From NCBI RefSeq assembly GCF_020037015.1, contig NZ_JAIQDE010000011.1, forward strand, positions 62,001 to 126,000: 64,000 nt of DNA. Reading direction: 5' to 3'. This document shows, in pieces, positions 26,010-34,695 of this stretch. Every line of letters starts with the position of its first letter. Position 1 is the first letter of the stretch. Source of the stretch: Corallococcus sp. AS-1-6 (GTDB lineage: Bacteria; Myxococcota; Myxococcia; Myxococcales; Myxococcaceae). A program made the translations under genes and the position numbers. Under the pieces are notes generated by a model, which was not told the DNA's origin, made no database searches, and saw only the letters and a program-made list of their open reading frames with translations.

Positions 26010-26983
26010 TACGCGTACTCCCAGCCGCCACGGCCGCGAGCGCCCTGGCCCATCCGCGCGCTCATCTCGCGCAGCCGGCGCACGCGCTCCGGGATGGGCG
26101 GGTGCGTGGAGAACAGCGACATCACCCCGCCGTGGTGCAGCGGGTTGACGATGAACAGGTGCGACGTCGCGGGGGCCCGGTCATACGGCATGAGCTCCGC
26201 GCCGCGCTCCATCTTCAACAGCGCGCTCGCCAGCGCATCCGGGTCGCCGCACAGCTCCGCGCCCGTGGCGTCCGCGCCGTACTCGCGCGAGCGGCTCACC
26301 GCCAGTTGCAGCAGCGTGGCCGCGATGGGCGCCACCAGCAGCAGGCCCAGGTTGGACAGCGCCCCGGCCAGGCCGCCGCCCTCGTCGTCGTCGCTGCGGC
26401 TGAGCATGCTGCCGCCGAACCAGAAGAGCATCTGCGCCGCGTAGCTGATGATGCCCGCGAGCGTCGCCGCCACCGTGCCGATGAGCGTGTCCCGGTTGCG
26501 CACGTGGCCAATCTCGTGCGCCAGCACGCCCTCCAGCTCGCGCCGGTCCAGGATGTCCATGATGCCCGCCGTCACCGCGACGGCCGCGTGGCTCGGGTTG
26601 CGGCCCGTGGCGAACGCGTTCGGCTGCGCGGTGGGCAGCAGGTAGACCTTCGGCTTCGGCATGCCCGCGCGCGCGGCCAGCCGCTCCACCATCTCATGCA
26701 GCCACGGGGCCTGCTCGTAGGACAGCGGCTGCGCGCCGTGGATGGCCAGCGCGATGCGGTCGCTGAACCAGTACGAGCCGAAGTTCATCACCACCGCGAA
26801 GAGGCCCGCCATCATCAGCCCCTGCGCGCCGCCCAGCCGCTGGCCGATGACGAGCACCAGGGCCGTCAAGCCCGCCAGCAGTACGGTCGTCTTCAATGCA
26901 TTGCCCAGCCGGTGCCACCCGCCGCCCTTGAGCGCCGGTGCGGCCGGTCCTCGGGTTGTCATGTGGGGGTCACGCTGCGCCAT
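26006..26983 (-). CDS. htpX: HtpX-like membrane zinc metalloprotease (M48B)
   Basis: Inner-membrane quality-control protease that cleaves misfolded membrane proteins. 325 residues, slightly longer than E. coli HtpX. The zinc site is HEIGH (about residues 157-161) plus the Glu in SREYGAD. Two N-terminal helices (about 30-75) and two central hydrophobic helices are visible. A longer cytosolic N-terminus (MAQRDPHMTTRGPAAP) is unusual but is the only frame with a start near the promoter. The end overlaps the acyltransferase stop by four bases at a CTAG. Confidence 0.92.
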   Translation of the reverse strand: MAQRDPHMTTRGPAAPALKGGGWHRLGNALKTTVLLAGLTALVLVIGQRLGGAQGLMMAGLFAVVMNFGSYWFSDRIALAIHGAQPLSYEQAPWLHEMVERLAARAGMPKPKVYLLPTAQPNAFATGRNPSHAAVAVTAGIMDILDRRELEGVLAHEIGHVRNRDTLIGTVAATLAGIISYAAQMLFWFGGSMLSRSDDDEGGGLAGALSNLGLLLVAPIAATLLQLAVSRSREYGADATGAELCGDPDALASALLKMERGAELMPYDRAPATSHLFIVNPLHHGGVMSLFSTHPPIPERVRRLREMSARMGQGARGRGGWEYAY

Positions 26984-27027
26984 GGTCCTCGTTCCGTGCC
27001 TTTCGCCCCGTCAAGGGGGCCACACGA

Positions 27028-27055
27028 AACGTAAGCAGGAGCAGGGGGGCGTCAA
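27028..27055 (-). promoter_or_regulatory. Putative htpX promoter
   Basis: On the minus strand TTGACG (27050-27055), 16 bases, then TACGTT (27028-27033), about 45 bases before the htpX start. Moderate matches to the housekeeping consensus. Confidence 0.4.
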
Positions 27056-27125
27056 CGTAACGGGGCCAGGCTACCCCGGAGGCCCATGGCCCCGGCCGGC
27101 GCCCGTCCCAAAGGTAGTGCCGGCC

Positions 27126-27545
27126 TTAAAGATAGAAACGATCCGCCACGCCCGCCGTACGCTGGAGGATGGCGCTCCAACCGAGCCAGACGTCAATGCC
27201 ACTGCCGCCCGCCTTCGACTCGCTCCCCAGGGCACCGAGCGAGCCCGTGCAGCCCGCCACCAGGCCCAGCCCGGACTCGCGCACGTGCTCGAGGAGCGCA
27301 CGCACGGTGGGCATGCCGCGCGCCTCGAAGCGGTCCGCCACGTCCTCGCGTCCGGCGAAGTCCGGTTCGTCCAGCCTGTCCAACAGGAAGCGTTCCAGGG
27401 CCCACCAGAACAGGTACACCTCCGCCCGCCGTCCGGCCGCGGTCGCCGCCGCCGCGATGGACAGGCCCTGGTGCACCCGGTCGTATTCACCACTGTGCAG
27501 GAAGACGACGACCCTGTTGTCCGGCGCGCTCACGCGGTCGCTCAT
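27126..27545 (-). CDS. DsrE/DsrF-superfamily small protein
   Basis: 139 residues from the ATG at 27545 (MSDRVSAPDNRVVVFLHSG). The alpha/beta pattern with alternating strands (RVVVFLHS, RAEVYLFWWA, GLGLVAGCTGSLGALG) matches the DsrE-like fold. A Cys sits in the GCTGSLGALG turn, the position used by sulfur-relay members, but sulfur transfer is not shown by context. A longer frame to 27611 would extend into the region upstream of fni; the short form is favoured. Divergent from the mevalonate operon. Confidence 0.68.
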   Translation of the reverse strand: MSDRVSAPDNRVVVFLHSGEYDRVHQGLSIAAAATAAGRRAEVYLFWWALERFLLDRLDEPDFAGREDVADRFEARGMPTVRALLEHVRESGLGLVAGCTGSLGALGSESKAGGSGIDVWLGWSAILQRTAGVADRFYL

Positions 27546-27696
27546 ACCGTCCAGAAGCCACTGCGTCCATTCACGCCCGGAGGGGGACCGCTGGGGCCCT
27601 TTGGCTTGCACCCCGGCCCTGGCGCTTGCTAGGAACCCAATGACCTTCCAGGCTTACAGGTTTTTTGCAGCGACAGCACGGGTGGCTTTCAGCGAC

Positions 27697-28755
27697 ATGG
27701 GCGACGAGACGACAGCCAGGCGGAAGGATGCCCACCTCGATTTGTGCGCGACCGGAGACGTGGAGCCCGCGCGCAACTCCACGCTGTTGGAGGACGTGCA
27801 CCTCATCCACTGCGCCATGCCGGAGATGGCGGTGGAGGACGTGGACCTGTCCACGCCGTTCCTGGGCAAGCGCCTGAAGGCGCCGCTGCTCGTCACCGGG
27901 ATGACGGGCGGCACGGACCGGGCGGGCGTGGTGAACCGGGACCTGGCGCTGCTCGCGGAGCGGCACGGCCTGGCCTTCGGCGTGGGCAGCCAGCGCGCCA
28001 TGGCGGAGGACGGCGCGCGCGCGGCGTCCTACGCGGTGCGCGACGTGGCGCCCACGGTGGCGCTCCTGGGCAACATCGGGCTGTACCAGGCCATTGGCCT
28101 GGGCGTGGACGGCGTGCGGCGGTTGATGGACGCCATCGGCGCGGACGGCATGGCGCTGCACCTCAACGCGGGCCAGGAGCTGACGCAGCCGGAAGGCGAC
28201 CGCGACTTCCGCGGCGGCTACCGCGTGGTGGAGGAGCTGGCGCGCGCGATGGGCGACCGGCTGCTGGTGAAGGAGACCGGGTGCGGCATCGGTCCGGACG
28301 TGGCGCGGCGCCTGGTGGAGCTGGGCGTGCGCAACCTGGACGTCTCCGGCCTGGGCGGCACGTCCTGGGTGCGCGTGGAGCAGCTTCGCGCGGTGGGCTC
28401 GCAGGTCCAGGTGGGCGAGGAGTTCAGCGGCTGGGGCATCCCCACCGCGGCGGCCATCGCCAGCGTGCGCAAGGCGGTGGGGCCGGAGGTGCGGCTGGTC
28501 GCCAGCGGCGGCGTGCGCGGCGGGCTGGAGTCCGCGAAGGTGCTCGCGCTGGGCGCGGACCTGGCGGGCATGGCGCTGCCGCTGTTCCGGGCCCAGCAGC
28601 AGGGCGGGCTGCCGGCCGCGGAGGAGGCGCTGAAGATCATCCTCACGGGCCTGCGTCAGGCGCTGGTGCTGACGGGCAGCCGCACCGTCGCGCAGTTGCG
28701 GCAGCGGCCGCGCGTGGTGACCGGCGCGTTGAAGGATTGGCTGGCGGCGTTGTGA
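27697..28755 (+). CDS. fni: Isopentenyl-diphosphate delta-isomerase, type 2
   Basis: FMN-dependent interconversion of isopentenyl and dimethylallyl diphosphate. 352 residues from the ATG at 27697; RRKDAHLDLC right after it is the family's usual N-terminus. An upstream in-frame ATG at 27640 would add 19 residues. Family landmarks are LVTGMTGGT, FGVGSQRAM, HLNAGQELTQPEGD and VKETGCGI, and the FMN phosphate loop LVASGGVRGG. First gene of the mevalonate operon; mvaA follows after 33 bases. Confidence 0.95.
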   Translation: MGDETTARRKDAHLDLCATGDVEPARNSTLLEDVHLIHCAMPEMAVEDVDLSTPFLGKRLKAPLLVTGMTGGTDRAGVVNRDLALLAERHGLAFGVGSQRAMAEDGARAASYAVRDVAPTVALLGNIGLYQAIGLGVDGVRRLMDAIGADGMALHLNAGQELTQPEGDRDFRGGYRVVEELARAMGDRLLVKETGCGIGPDVARRLVELGVRNLDVSGLGGTSWVRVEQLRAVGSQVQVGEEFSGWGIPTAAAIASVRKAVGPEVRLVASGGVRGGLESAKVLALGADLAGMALPLFRAQQQGGLPAAEEALKIILTGLRQALVLTGSRTVAQLRQRPRVVTGALKDWLAAL

Positions 28756-28788
28756 TGCAGGGTGGATCCCAGGTTGGGAAGGAAGAAC

Positions 28789-30117
28789 ATGTCTGACACC
28801 GTGACGTCCCGGCTCGCCGGATTCCACAAGCTGCCCCTGGAAGAGCGCCTGGCGCGCATCGGCCAGATGTTCCGCCTGACCGAGGCGGAGCTGGAGCAAC
28901 TGCGCGGCGAGAACGGCCTGGACCTGTCCATCGCCAACCAGATGATCGAAAACGCGGTGGGCACCTTCTCCCTGCCGCTGGGCCTGGGCCTCAACCTCAC
29001 CGTCAACGGGCGCGACTACCTGGTGCCCATGGCCGTGGAGGAGCCCTCCGTCGTGGCGGCGGTGTCCTTCGCGTCGAAGATCGTCCGCGAGGCGGGCGGC
29101 TTCACCGCGGAGGCCGACGAGTCGATGATGATCGGCCAGGTGCAGGTCTCCAACTACGGCGACCCCGGCCGCGCGTCCGACAGGATCCTCGACGCGAAGG
29201 AGCAGATCCTCGCCCTGGCCAACAGCTTCCACCCGGCCATGGTGGCCCGCGGCGGCGGCGCCCGGGACGTGGAGGTGCGCCTGCTGCCCGCGCCGGAGGG
29301 GCCGCGCGGCGAGCCGCTGCTCATCGTCCACCTGCTCATCGACGCGCAGGAGGCCATGGGGGCGAACCTCATCAACACCATGGCGGAGGGCGTGGCGCCG
29401 CTGATCGAGCAGTTGACGGGCGGCCGGGTGTACCTGCGCATCCTGTCGAACCTGGCGGACAAGCGGCTCGCGCGCTCCACGTGCCGCATCCCGCTGCCGC
29501 TGCTGGCGGACTTCGGCCTGCCGGGCGAGGTCATCGCCGAGGGCATCGCGCAGGCGAGCCGCTTCGCGGAGGCGGACCCGTACCGCGCCGCCACGCACAA
29601 CAAGGGCGTGATGAACGGCATCGACGCGGTGGCCATCGCCACGGGGCAGGACTGGCGCTCCATCGAGGCGGGGGCGCACGCGTTCGCGTGCCGCAAGGGG
29701 CAGTACCGCCCGCTGTCCACCTGGTACCTGGAGGAGGGCCACCTGGTGGGCCGCATCGAGCTGCCGCTGGCGCTGGGCATGGTGGGCGGCCCCATCAAGA
29801 TCCACCCGGGCGCGCAGGTGGCGCTCAAGCTGATGCGCGCCACCAGTGTGCGCGAGCTGTCCATGGTGTTCGCGTCGGTGGGCCTGGCGCAGAACTTCGC
29901 GGCGCTCCGCGCCCTGGGCTCCGTGGGCATCCAGAAGGGCCACATGGCCATGCACGCGCGCAGCGTCGCCGTCACGGCGGGCGCGCGCGGCGGGGACGTG
30001 GAGAAGGTGGCCAACCTGCTGGTGAAGGCCGGGCACGTGAAGGTGGAGAAGGCGCGGGAGATCCTCGCGAACCTGCCCCCGGAGACGCCCGCGGTCGCCA
30101 CCCTCACCAACGGCTGA
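28789..30117 (+). CDS. mvaA: Hydroxymethylglutaryl-CoA reductase, class II
   Basis: Makes mevalonate from HMG-CoA (or the reverse). 442 residues from an ATG after an excellent GGGAAGGAAG site. Class II (Pseudomonas mevalonii type) by length and sequence. Catalytic residues map to Glu in VPMAVEEPSVVAA, Lys in THNKGVMNG, Asp in TGQDWRS and His in GHMAMHARS. No membrane region, so it is soluble. Placed in the pathway between HMG-CoA and mevalonate kinase, whose gene is next. Confidence 0.96.
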   Translation: MSDTVTSRLAGFHKLPLEERLARIGQMFRLTEAELEQLRGENGLDLSIANQMIENAVGTFSLPLGLGLNLTVNGRDYLVPMAVEEPSVVAAVSFASKIVREAGGFTAEADESMMIGQVQVSNYGDPGRASDRILDAKEQILALANSFHPAMVARGGGARDVEVRLLPAPEGPRGEPLLIVHLLIDAQEAMGANLINTMAEGVAPLIEQLTGGRVYLRILSNLADKRLARSTCRIPLPLLADFGLPGEVIAEGIAQASRFAEADPYRAATHNKGVMNGIDAVAIATGQDWRSIEAGAHAFACRKGQYRPLSTWYLEEGHLVGRIELPLALGMVGGPIKIHPGAQVALKLMRATSVRELSMVFASVGLAQNFAALRALGSVGIQKGHMAMHARSVAVTAGARGGDVEKVANLLVKAGHVKVEKAREILANLPPETPAVATLTNG

Positions 30118-30211
30118 CGTCCGCCCCCGGCGCTCTCCTCGCGGGAGCGCTTGACGGGGCAGGGCGGTGCGCGGAAAGAAGGCGCCGCCCCCTTCGCGTG
30201 TGCCTGGTGCC

Positions 30212-31162
30212 ATGACTTCCGCAATGAATCCCCTGGTCGCCTTCGGTGCCGGCAAGGTCATCCTGCTGGGCGAGCACAGCGTGGTGTACGGCTACCCGGC
30301 CATCGCCGGCCCCCTGAGCATCGGCGTGGTGGCGCGCGGCGGGCCTTCGCGCTCGTGCGTGCTGGACGTGCCGGTGACGGCGGACGCGGCGCAGAAGCGG
30401 ATGATGCGCAAGGCCTTCGCGCGGGCGGCGAAGCTGGTAGGCGAGCCGAAGGTGAAGGTGACCCTGGAGCCGCAACTGCCCCTGTCCGCGGGGCTGGGCA
30501 GCTCCGCGGCGCTGGCGGTGGCCACGTCGCGCGTGCTGCTCCAGGCCGCGGGGCAGGCGCCCACGGCGAAGGCGACGGCGCGGCTGGCGTGGGAGATGGA
30601 GCAGGAGTTCCACGGCACGCCGTCCGGCGTGGACCACACCACGAGCGCGGAGGAGCAGCTCATCCTCTACCGGCGGGTGCAGTCGCCGGCGGGCGTCACG
30701 GGCCGCGCGCGCGCATTGAAGAGCCCTCGGCCGGTGTCGGTGGTGGTGGCGCTGGCGGGGGCGCGCAGTCCCACGAAGCTGACGGTGGGGGCGCTGCGCG
30801 AGCGGCAGGCGCGGTGGCCCCAGCGCTATCAGCGGCTCTTCGGTCAGGTGGGCAGGCTCGTCACCGAGGCGGCGAAGTCGGTGGAGACGGGCGACCTGGA
30901 GGGGCTGGGGGACGCGATGAACGTCAACCAGGGCCTCCTGAACGCGCTGGGGCTGTCGTCGCCAGCGCTGGAGGACATGGTGTTCCGGCTGCGCTCGCTG
31001 GGCGCGCTGGGGGCCAAATTCACCGGGGCGGGAGGTGACGGTGGCGCGGTCATCGGCCTCTTCCCCGAACCGGAGCCCGTGGTCGCGCGGCTGACGCGCG
31101 ACGGCGTGCGCTGCTTCGCGAGCCAGCTCGCGGGGCCACGGCTCCAGGGAGACATTCCATGA
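30212..31162 (+). CDS. mvk: Mevalonate kinase (GHMP family)
   Basis: Phosphorylates mevalonate at C5 with ATP. 316 residues from the ATG at 30212; an in-frame ATG at 30224 gives the minimal form MNPLVAFGAGKVILLGEH. GHMP motifs: GAGKVILLGEHSVVYG at the N-terminus, PLSAGLGSSAALAVA for the phosphate loop, KFTGAGGDGGAVIGL near the C-terminus. The stop overlaps the mvaD start (ATGA), so the two are coupled. A small hairpin lies in the 94-base gap after mvaA. Confidence 0.95.
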   Translation: MTSAMNPLVAFGAGKVILLGEHSVVYGYPAIAGPLSIGVVARGGPSRSCVLDVPVTADAAQKRMMRKAFARAAKLVGEPKVKVTLEPQLPLSAGLGSSAALAVATSRVLLQAAGQAPTAKATARLAWEMEQEFHGTPSGVDHTTSAEEQLILYRRVQSPAGVTGRARALKSPRPVSVVVALAGARSPTKLTVGALRERQARWPQRYQRLFGQVGRLVTEAAKSVETGDLEGLGDAMNVNQGLLNALGLSSPALEDMVFRLRSLGALGAKFTGAGGDGGAVIGLFPEPEPVVARLTRDGVRCFASQLAGPRLQGDIP

Positions 31163-32145
31163 AGGCAACGGTCCGGGCGCATCCCAACATCGCGCTCGTG
31201 AAGTACTGGGGAAAGCGCGACGAGGCGCTCATCCTCCCGCACCAGTCCAGCCTGTCGCTGACGCTGGCCCCCATCCACGTGACGACGACGGTGGAGTTCG
31301 GCGCGCCGTCGGACACGGTGGAGCTGCACGGCCACGTGGCCAAGGGCAGCGAGCGCGACCGCGTGCTGCGCCTCCTGGACGCGGTGCGCGTGCAGGCGGG
31401 GCGCGACCTGGGGCCCGCGAAGGTGGTGTCGCGCGGGGACTTCCCCATGGCGGCGGGCCTTGCGAGCAGCGCGGCGGGCTTCGCGGCGCTGGCGGTGGCG
31501 GGGCGCGCGGCGGCGGGGCTGCCCCAGGACACGCGGGCGTCCAGCATCCTGGCGCGCCGGGGCAGCGGCTCCGCGTGCCGCAGCGTGCAGGGCGGCTTCT
31601 GCGAGTGGATGCGCGGTGAGCGCGCGGACGGCGAGGACAGCTACGCCGTGCAGCGCTTCGACGCGGGGCACTGGGCGGACCTGCGCATGGTGGTGGCCAT
31701 CCTCGACCGCGGCGAGAAGGAGGTGAAGTCGCGGGACGGGATGAAGAACACGGTGGAGACGAGCCCCTACTATCCGGCGTGGGTGAAGGACGCGGAGTCC
31801 GAGGTGCCCCGCGCCCGGGAGCTCATCGCGAAGAAGGACCTGGAGGGGCTGGGCGAGCTGTGCGAGCGCAACGCGTGGCGCATGCACTCCACCTCGCTCG
31901 CGGCGGATCCGCCGCTCTGCTACCTGAACTCGGCGACGCTGGGGCTCATCCAGCACCTGCGCGAGCAGCGCAAGAAGGGCGTGCCGGTGTGGTTCACGCT
32001 CGACGCGGGGCCGAACCCGGTGCTGCTGACGGACGCGGCCCACGAGGTCGCGGCGGAGGCCCTGGCCCGCGCCTGCGGCGCCGTGGACGTGGTGCGCTGC
32101 GTGCCCGGCGGTGACGCGACGCTGCTCACCGAGCACCTGTTCTGA
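31159..32145 (+). CDS. mvaD: Diphosphomevalonate decarboxylase
   Basis: ATP-dependent decarboxylation of mevalonate 5-diphosphate to isopentenyl diphosphate. 328 residues. Family signatures are ALVKYWGKRDEALILP at the N-terminus, MAAGLASSAAGFAALA, RRGSGSACRSVQGGFCEW and FTLDAGPNP carrying the catalytic Asp. Translationally coupled to mvk by a four-base overlap. Confidence 0.96.
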   Translation: MKATVRAHPNIALVKYWGKRDEALILPHQSSLSLTLAPIHVTTTVEFGAPSDTVELHGHVAKGSERDRVLRLLDAVRVQAGRDLGPAKVVSRGDFPMAAGLASSAAGFAALAVAGRAAAGLPQDTRASSILARRGSGSACRSVQGGFCEWMRGERADGEDSYAVQRFDAGHWADLRMVVAILDRGEKEVKSRDGMKNTVETSPYYPAWVKDAESEVPRARELIAKKDLEGLGELCERNAWRMHSTSLAADPPLCYLNSATLGLIQHLREQRKKGVPVWFTLDAGPNPVLLTDAAHEVAAEALARACGAVDVVRCVPGGDATLLTEHLF

Positions 32146-32252
32146 CGAACGGCGCATGACGCTGGAGCCGGCCTGAGGCTCCAGCGAATCCCCTGTCGGA
32201 AGGCTTTCAACGCAGGCACCGGGCCGTCGTGTCTGCACGAGGTGACACACGG

Positions 32253-33332
32253 ATGGACCGAGCGCTCTCCGCCCCGGGCAAGCTGTTCATCTCCGGCGAG
32301 TACGCCGTGCTGTGGGGCGGTGTGTCGCGCCTCGTGGCCGTGGGCCCGCGCACGGCCGCGTACGTGCGCAGGCGCCCGGACTCGCGCGTGCACATCTGCC
32401 TGGAGGAGGGGACGCTCCAGGGGCTCACCACGCCCCGGGGCGTGAAGTGGGACCGCGACGTGCCCGCGGGTTTCTCCTTCGTCGCCCGCACGCTGGATGA
32501 AGCCCTGCGCGCGCATGGCCGCGCGAGCGTGGGCTTCGACGTGGCCGTGGCTCCAGGCGCGCTCGGCCCCGGGGGCCACAAGCTGGGCATCGGCGGCAGC
32601 GCTTCCGCCACGGTGCTCGCCGCGGAGGCCGCGCGCTTCGTGCTGGAGGAGAAGTTCGACGTCCTCAAGCTCGCCCTCACCGCGCACACGCTGGGGCAGG
32701 GCGGCAAGGGCAGCGGCGGCGACGTGGCCACGAGCTTCGCCGGCGGCGCCGTGCGCTACCGGCGCTATGACGTCACCGCGCTCGCGGACGCCGCCAACAC
32801 CGGCCGCTTCAACGCCGCGCTCGCGGAGTCCCCGCCGGTGGACCTGTGGCGCATGCCCGTGCCGCGCGTGTCCATGCTCTACGCCTTCACCGGCGAGAGC
32901 GCGTCCACCAAGCTCCTCATAGGCCAGGTGGAGGCCCGCCTCGCGGAGGCCGGGCGCAAGGCCTTCGTGGAGCGCTCGGACGCGCTGGGCCACGCCATTG
33001 AAGACGGCCTGGGCGGCGGCGACTTCCGCGCCTTCGCCGAGGCCGTGAAGGCCCAGCACGCGCTGCTCCTGGAGCTGGGCCCGCTGGAGACCGAGGGCAT
33101 GCGCCGCGTGCTGGCCATCGCCGCGTCCTACCACTGCGCGGGCAAGCTCTCCGGCGCGGGCGGCGGTGACGGCTGCATCCTCTTCGCCCCGGACGCCCAG
33201 GCGCGCGAAGCGCTGCGCGAAGGCCTGGAGTCGCGCGGCTTCCTCACGCTGACGCTCGATGTCGAACAGGGCGTGCGCGGCGAGGCGCAGGTGGATGCGC
33301 GGCTTCGCGGCTGGGTGGACGCGCTCACGTGA
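32253..33332 (+). CDS. mvaK2: Phosphomevalonate kinase (GHMP family)
   Basis: Converts mevalonate 5-phosphate to the diphosphate. 359 residues from the ATG at 32253 (MDRALSAPGKLFISGEYAVL), preceded by GAGGTG; a GTG at 32229 would add eight residues. GHMP motifs are APGKLFISGEYAVLWGG, LGIGGSASATVLAAEA and KLSGAGGGDGCILFA. The 107 bases after mvaD hold no other feature I can support. Last gene of the mevalonate cluster; it converges on the outer-membrane barrel gene. Confidence 0.93.
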   Translation: MDRALSAPGKLFISGEYAVLWGGVSRLVAVGPRTAAYVRRRPDSRVHICLEEGTLQGLTTPRGVKWDRDVPAGFSFVARTLDEALRAHGRASVGFDVAVAPGALGPGGHKLGIGGSASATVLAAEAARFVLEEKFDVLKLALTAHTLGQGGKGSGGDVATSFAGGAVRYRRYDVTALADAANTGRFNAALAESPPVDLWRMPVPRVSMLYAFTGESASTKLLIGQVEARLAEAGRKAFVERSDALGHAIEDGLGGGDFRAFAEAVKAQHALLLELGPLETEGMRRVLAIAASYHCAGKLSGAGGGDGCILFAPDAQAREALREGLESRGFLTLTLDVEQGVRGEAQVDARLRGWVDALT

Positions 33333-33363
33333 AATTCCGCGCGGCGCGCGCCCGGGCCCGCCG

Positions 33364-34542
33364 TTAGAACATGTGACCGAACGTGATGTAGAAGCGCTGA
33401 CGGCCCGTCTCGGTGGAGCGCGCGTAGTCCATGCGCACCACGGCCGCGCGGCGCGAGAAGCGCAGGCCGCCGCCGATGCCCGGGTGCCACTCATGCCACT
33501 TGCCGTCCGTCACGCCCGGATGCCACACGCGGCCCAGGTCCAGGAACACCACCGCGCCCAGCGCCAGCGGCTGCCCGAAGAAGGACATCCGCGCCGCCTG
33601 GAAGCGCAGCTCGGAGTTGCTGAACGCCTTCACGTTGCCGGCGAAGCGGTTGCGCTCGATGCCGCGCACGCTGCTCATGCCGCCAATGCCCTCGGACACG
33701 TTGACGCCGCCCGTGGTCATCCACTCGAAGAACGGCACCTCCCCGAAGAGCATGTCCAGCGTGAGCCGCTGCGCGAAGATGAGCCGCGGGGTGATGCGGA
33801 TGTAGCGGCGCTCGCTCAGCGTCACGCCCGCGTACTGGTAGCGACTGAAGGTGGCCAGGCCCGACACGCGCAGCGCCACCTCCTCCACGCCGCCGGACGT
33901 GGGGTCGGACTCGTCGTCACGCGTGTCCCAGAGCGCCCCCGCGAGGAGCTGCCCGCTGGGCCCGCCCTCGATGCCGATGGGCCGCTCCTGCGCCAGGATG
34001 GACGTCTCGTAGGGTGACACGCGCGTGTAGCGCCAGCCGTAGCCCACGTACGACTGGAACGGGTGCTTGTCCCCGAAGGGCCGCCCGCGCAGCCGCACCC
34101 AGAGGCCCGGCGAGCCCTTGTCGTAGTTGTAGCGCTGGTCGTCCACGTCCCCCCGGAAGTCCGGGGCGGACAGGTTGCCCGCGCCGAAGAAGGGGCTGCT
34201 CTTCTCCTGGCGGTACTCCAGCCGTCCCTCCAGCCGCAGGGGCCCCAGCAACTGCGGCCCGTCGTAACGGAGGTAATGATTCATGGCGCCGCGCGAGCTG
34301 AAGAACACCTGCGCGGACAGGGCATGCGCGTACGGCGTCTTGCTGCCGTCGCCATAGAGGTACATGCCGCCGACAGCGCCGTAGCCGAAGCCCTGGTCCG
34401 AGCTGAAGGACACGAGCGGCAGCGCGATGCCGTCCATCGTCGGCGTCCGCTTCACCGGCACGAGGCCGGACGCCGTGCGGCCGGCGGCCACGGCGCTCAA
34501 CGACATCAGCAAGAAGAAGAGGAAGACGACTGGAGCCAGCAT
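33364..34542 (-). CDS. Omp85/BamA-type outer-membrane beta-barrel protein
   Basis: 392 residues from the ATG at 34542. Signal peptide MLAPVVFLFFLLMSLSAVAA. The body alternates hydrophobic and polar residues with many aromatic ends, typical of a 16-strand barrel of the surface-antigen (D15/TamA) type, and includes GVNVSEGIGGMSSVRGIERNR, which resembles the VRGY/F substrate-exit loop of Omp85 proteins (here SVRGIE). The last residue is Phe, as BamA clients require. There is almost no POTRA region, so this is a barrel-only member. It is divergent from a phosphatase-like gene. The role is inferred. Confidence 0.8.
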   Translation of the reverse strand: MLAPVVFLFFLLMSLSAVAAGRTASGLVPVKRTPTMDGIALPLVSFSSDQGFGYGAVGGMYLYGDGSKTPYAHALSAQVFFSSRGAMNHYLRYDGPQLLGPLRLEGRLEYRQEKSSPFFGAGNLSAPDFRGDVDDQRYNYDKGSPGLWVRLRGRPFGDKHPFQSYVGYGWRYTRVSPYETSILAQERPIGIEGGPSGQLLAGALWDTRDDESDPTSGGVEEVALRVSGLATFSRYQYAGVTLSERRYIRITPRLIFAQRLTLDMLFGEVPFFEWMTTGGVNVSEGIGGMSSVRGIERNRFAGNVKAFSNSELRFQAARMSFFGQPLALGAVVFLDLGRVWHPGVTDGKWHEWHPGIGGGLRFSRRAAVVRMDYARSTETGRQRFYITFGHMF

Positions 34543-34609
34543 CGAAACCCCGTGAAGCCCCGAGGGGGCGCGTCGATTCCAGCCCGGGACAGCGAGCCCA
34601 TCCGCCCGC

Positions 34610-34628
34610 CTGCTCTCCAAGAGAGCAG
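34610..34628. promoter_or_regulatory. Perfect dyad between divergent barrel and phosphatase genes
   Basis: CTGCTCTC-CAA-GAGAGCAG, eight-base perfect arms with a three-base centre, between the two divergent starts. A likely operator or an mRNA hairpin for one of them. Confidence 0.4.
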
Positions 34629-34695
34629 CGCGGCCCCGGAAGCTCCTGTCCCCCTGAATGCCCATTTTGCCTTGGGGGATGGGGGAGCCGTCAAC

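Noticed and set aside
30118-30211. Terminator between mvaA and mvk
   Set aside because: The hairpin (GCGCTC...GAGCGC) is short, has no T run, and sits within an evident operon.
27571-30261. Long antisense frame across fni and mvaA
   Set aside because: Low-complexity His/Arg/Leu composition; the plus strand has clear enzymes with good starts.
34063-34695. Extended N-terminus of the AlkP-type protein
   Set aside because: The upstream frame lies antisense to the barrel gene; the GTG at 34696 has a strong ribosome binding site.
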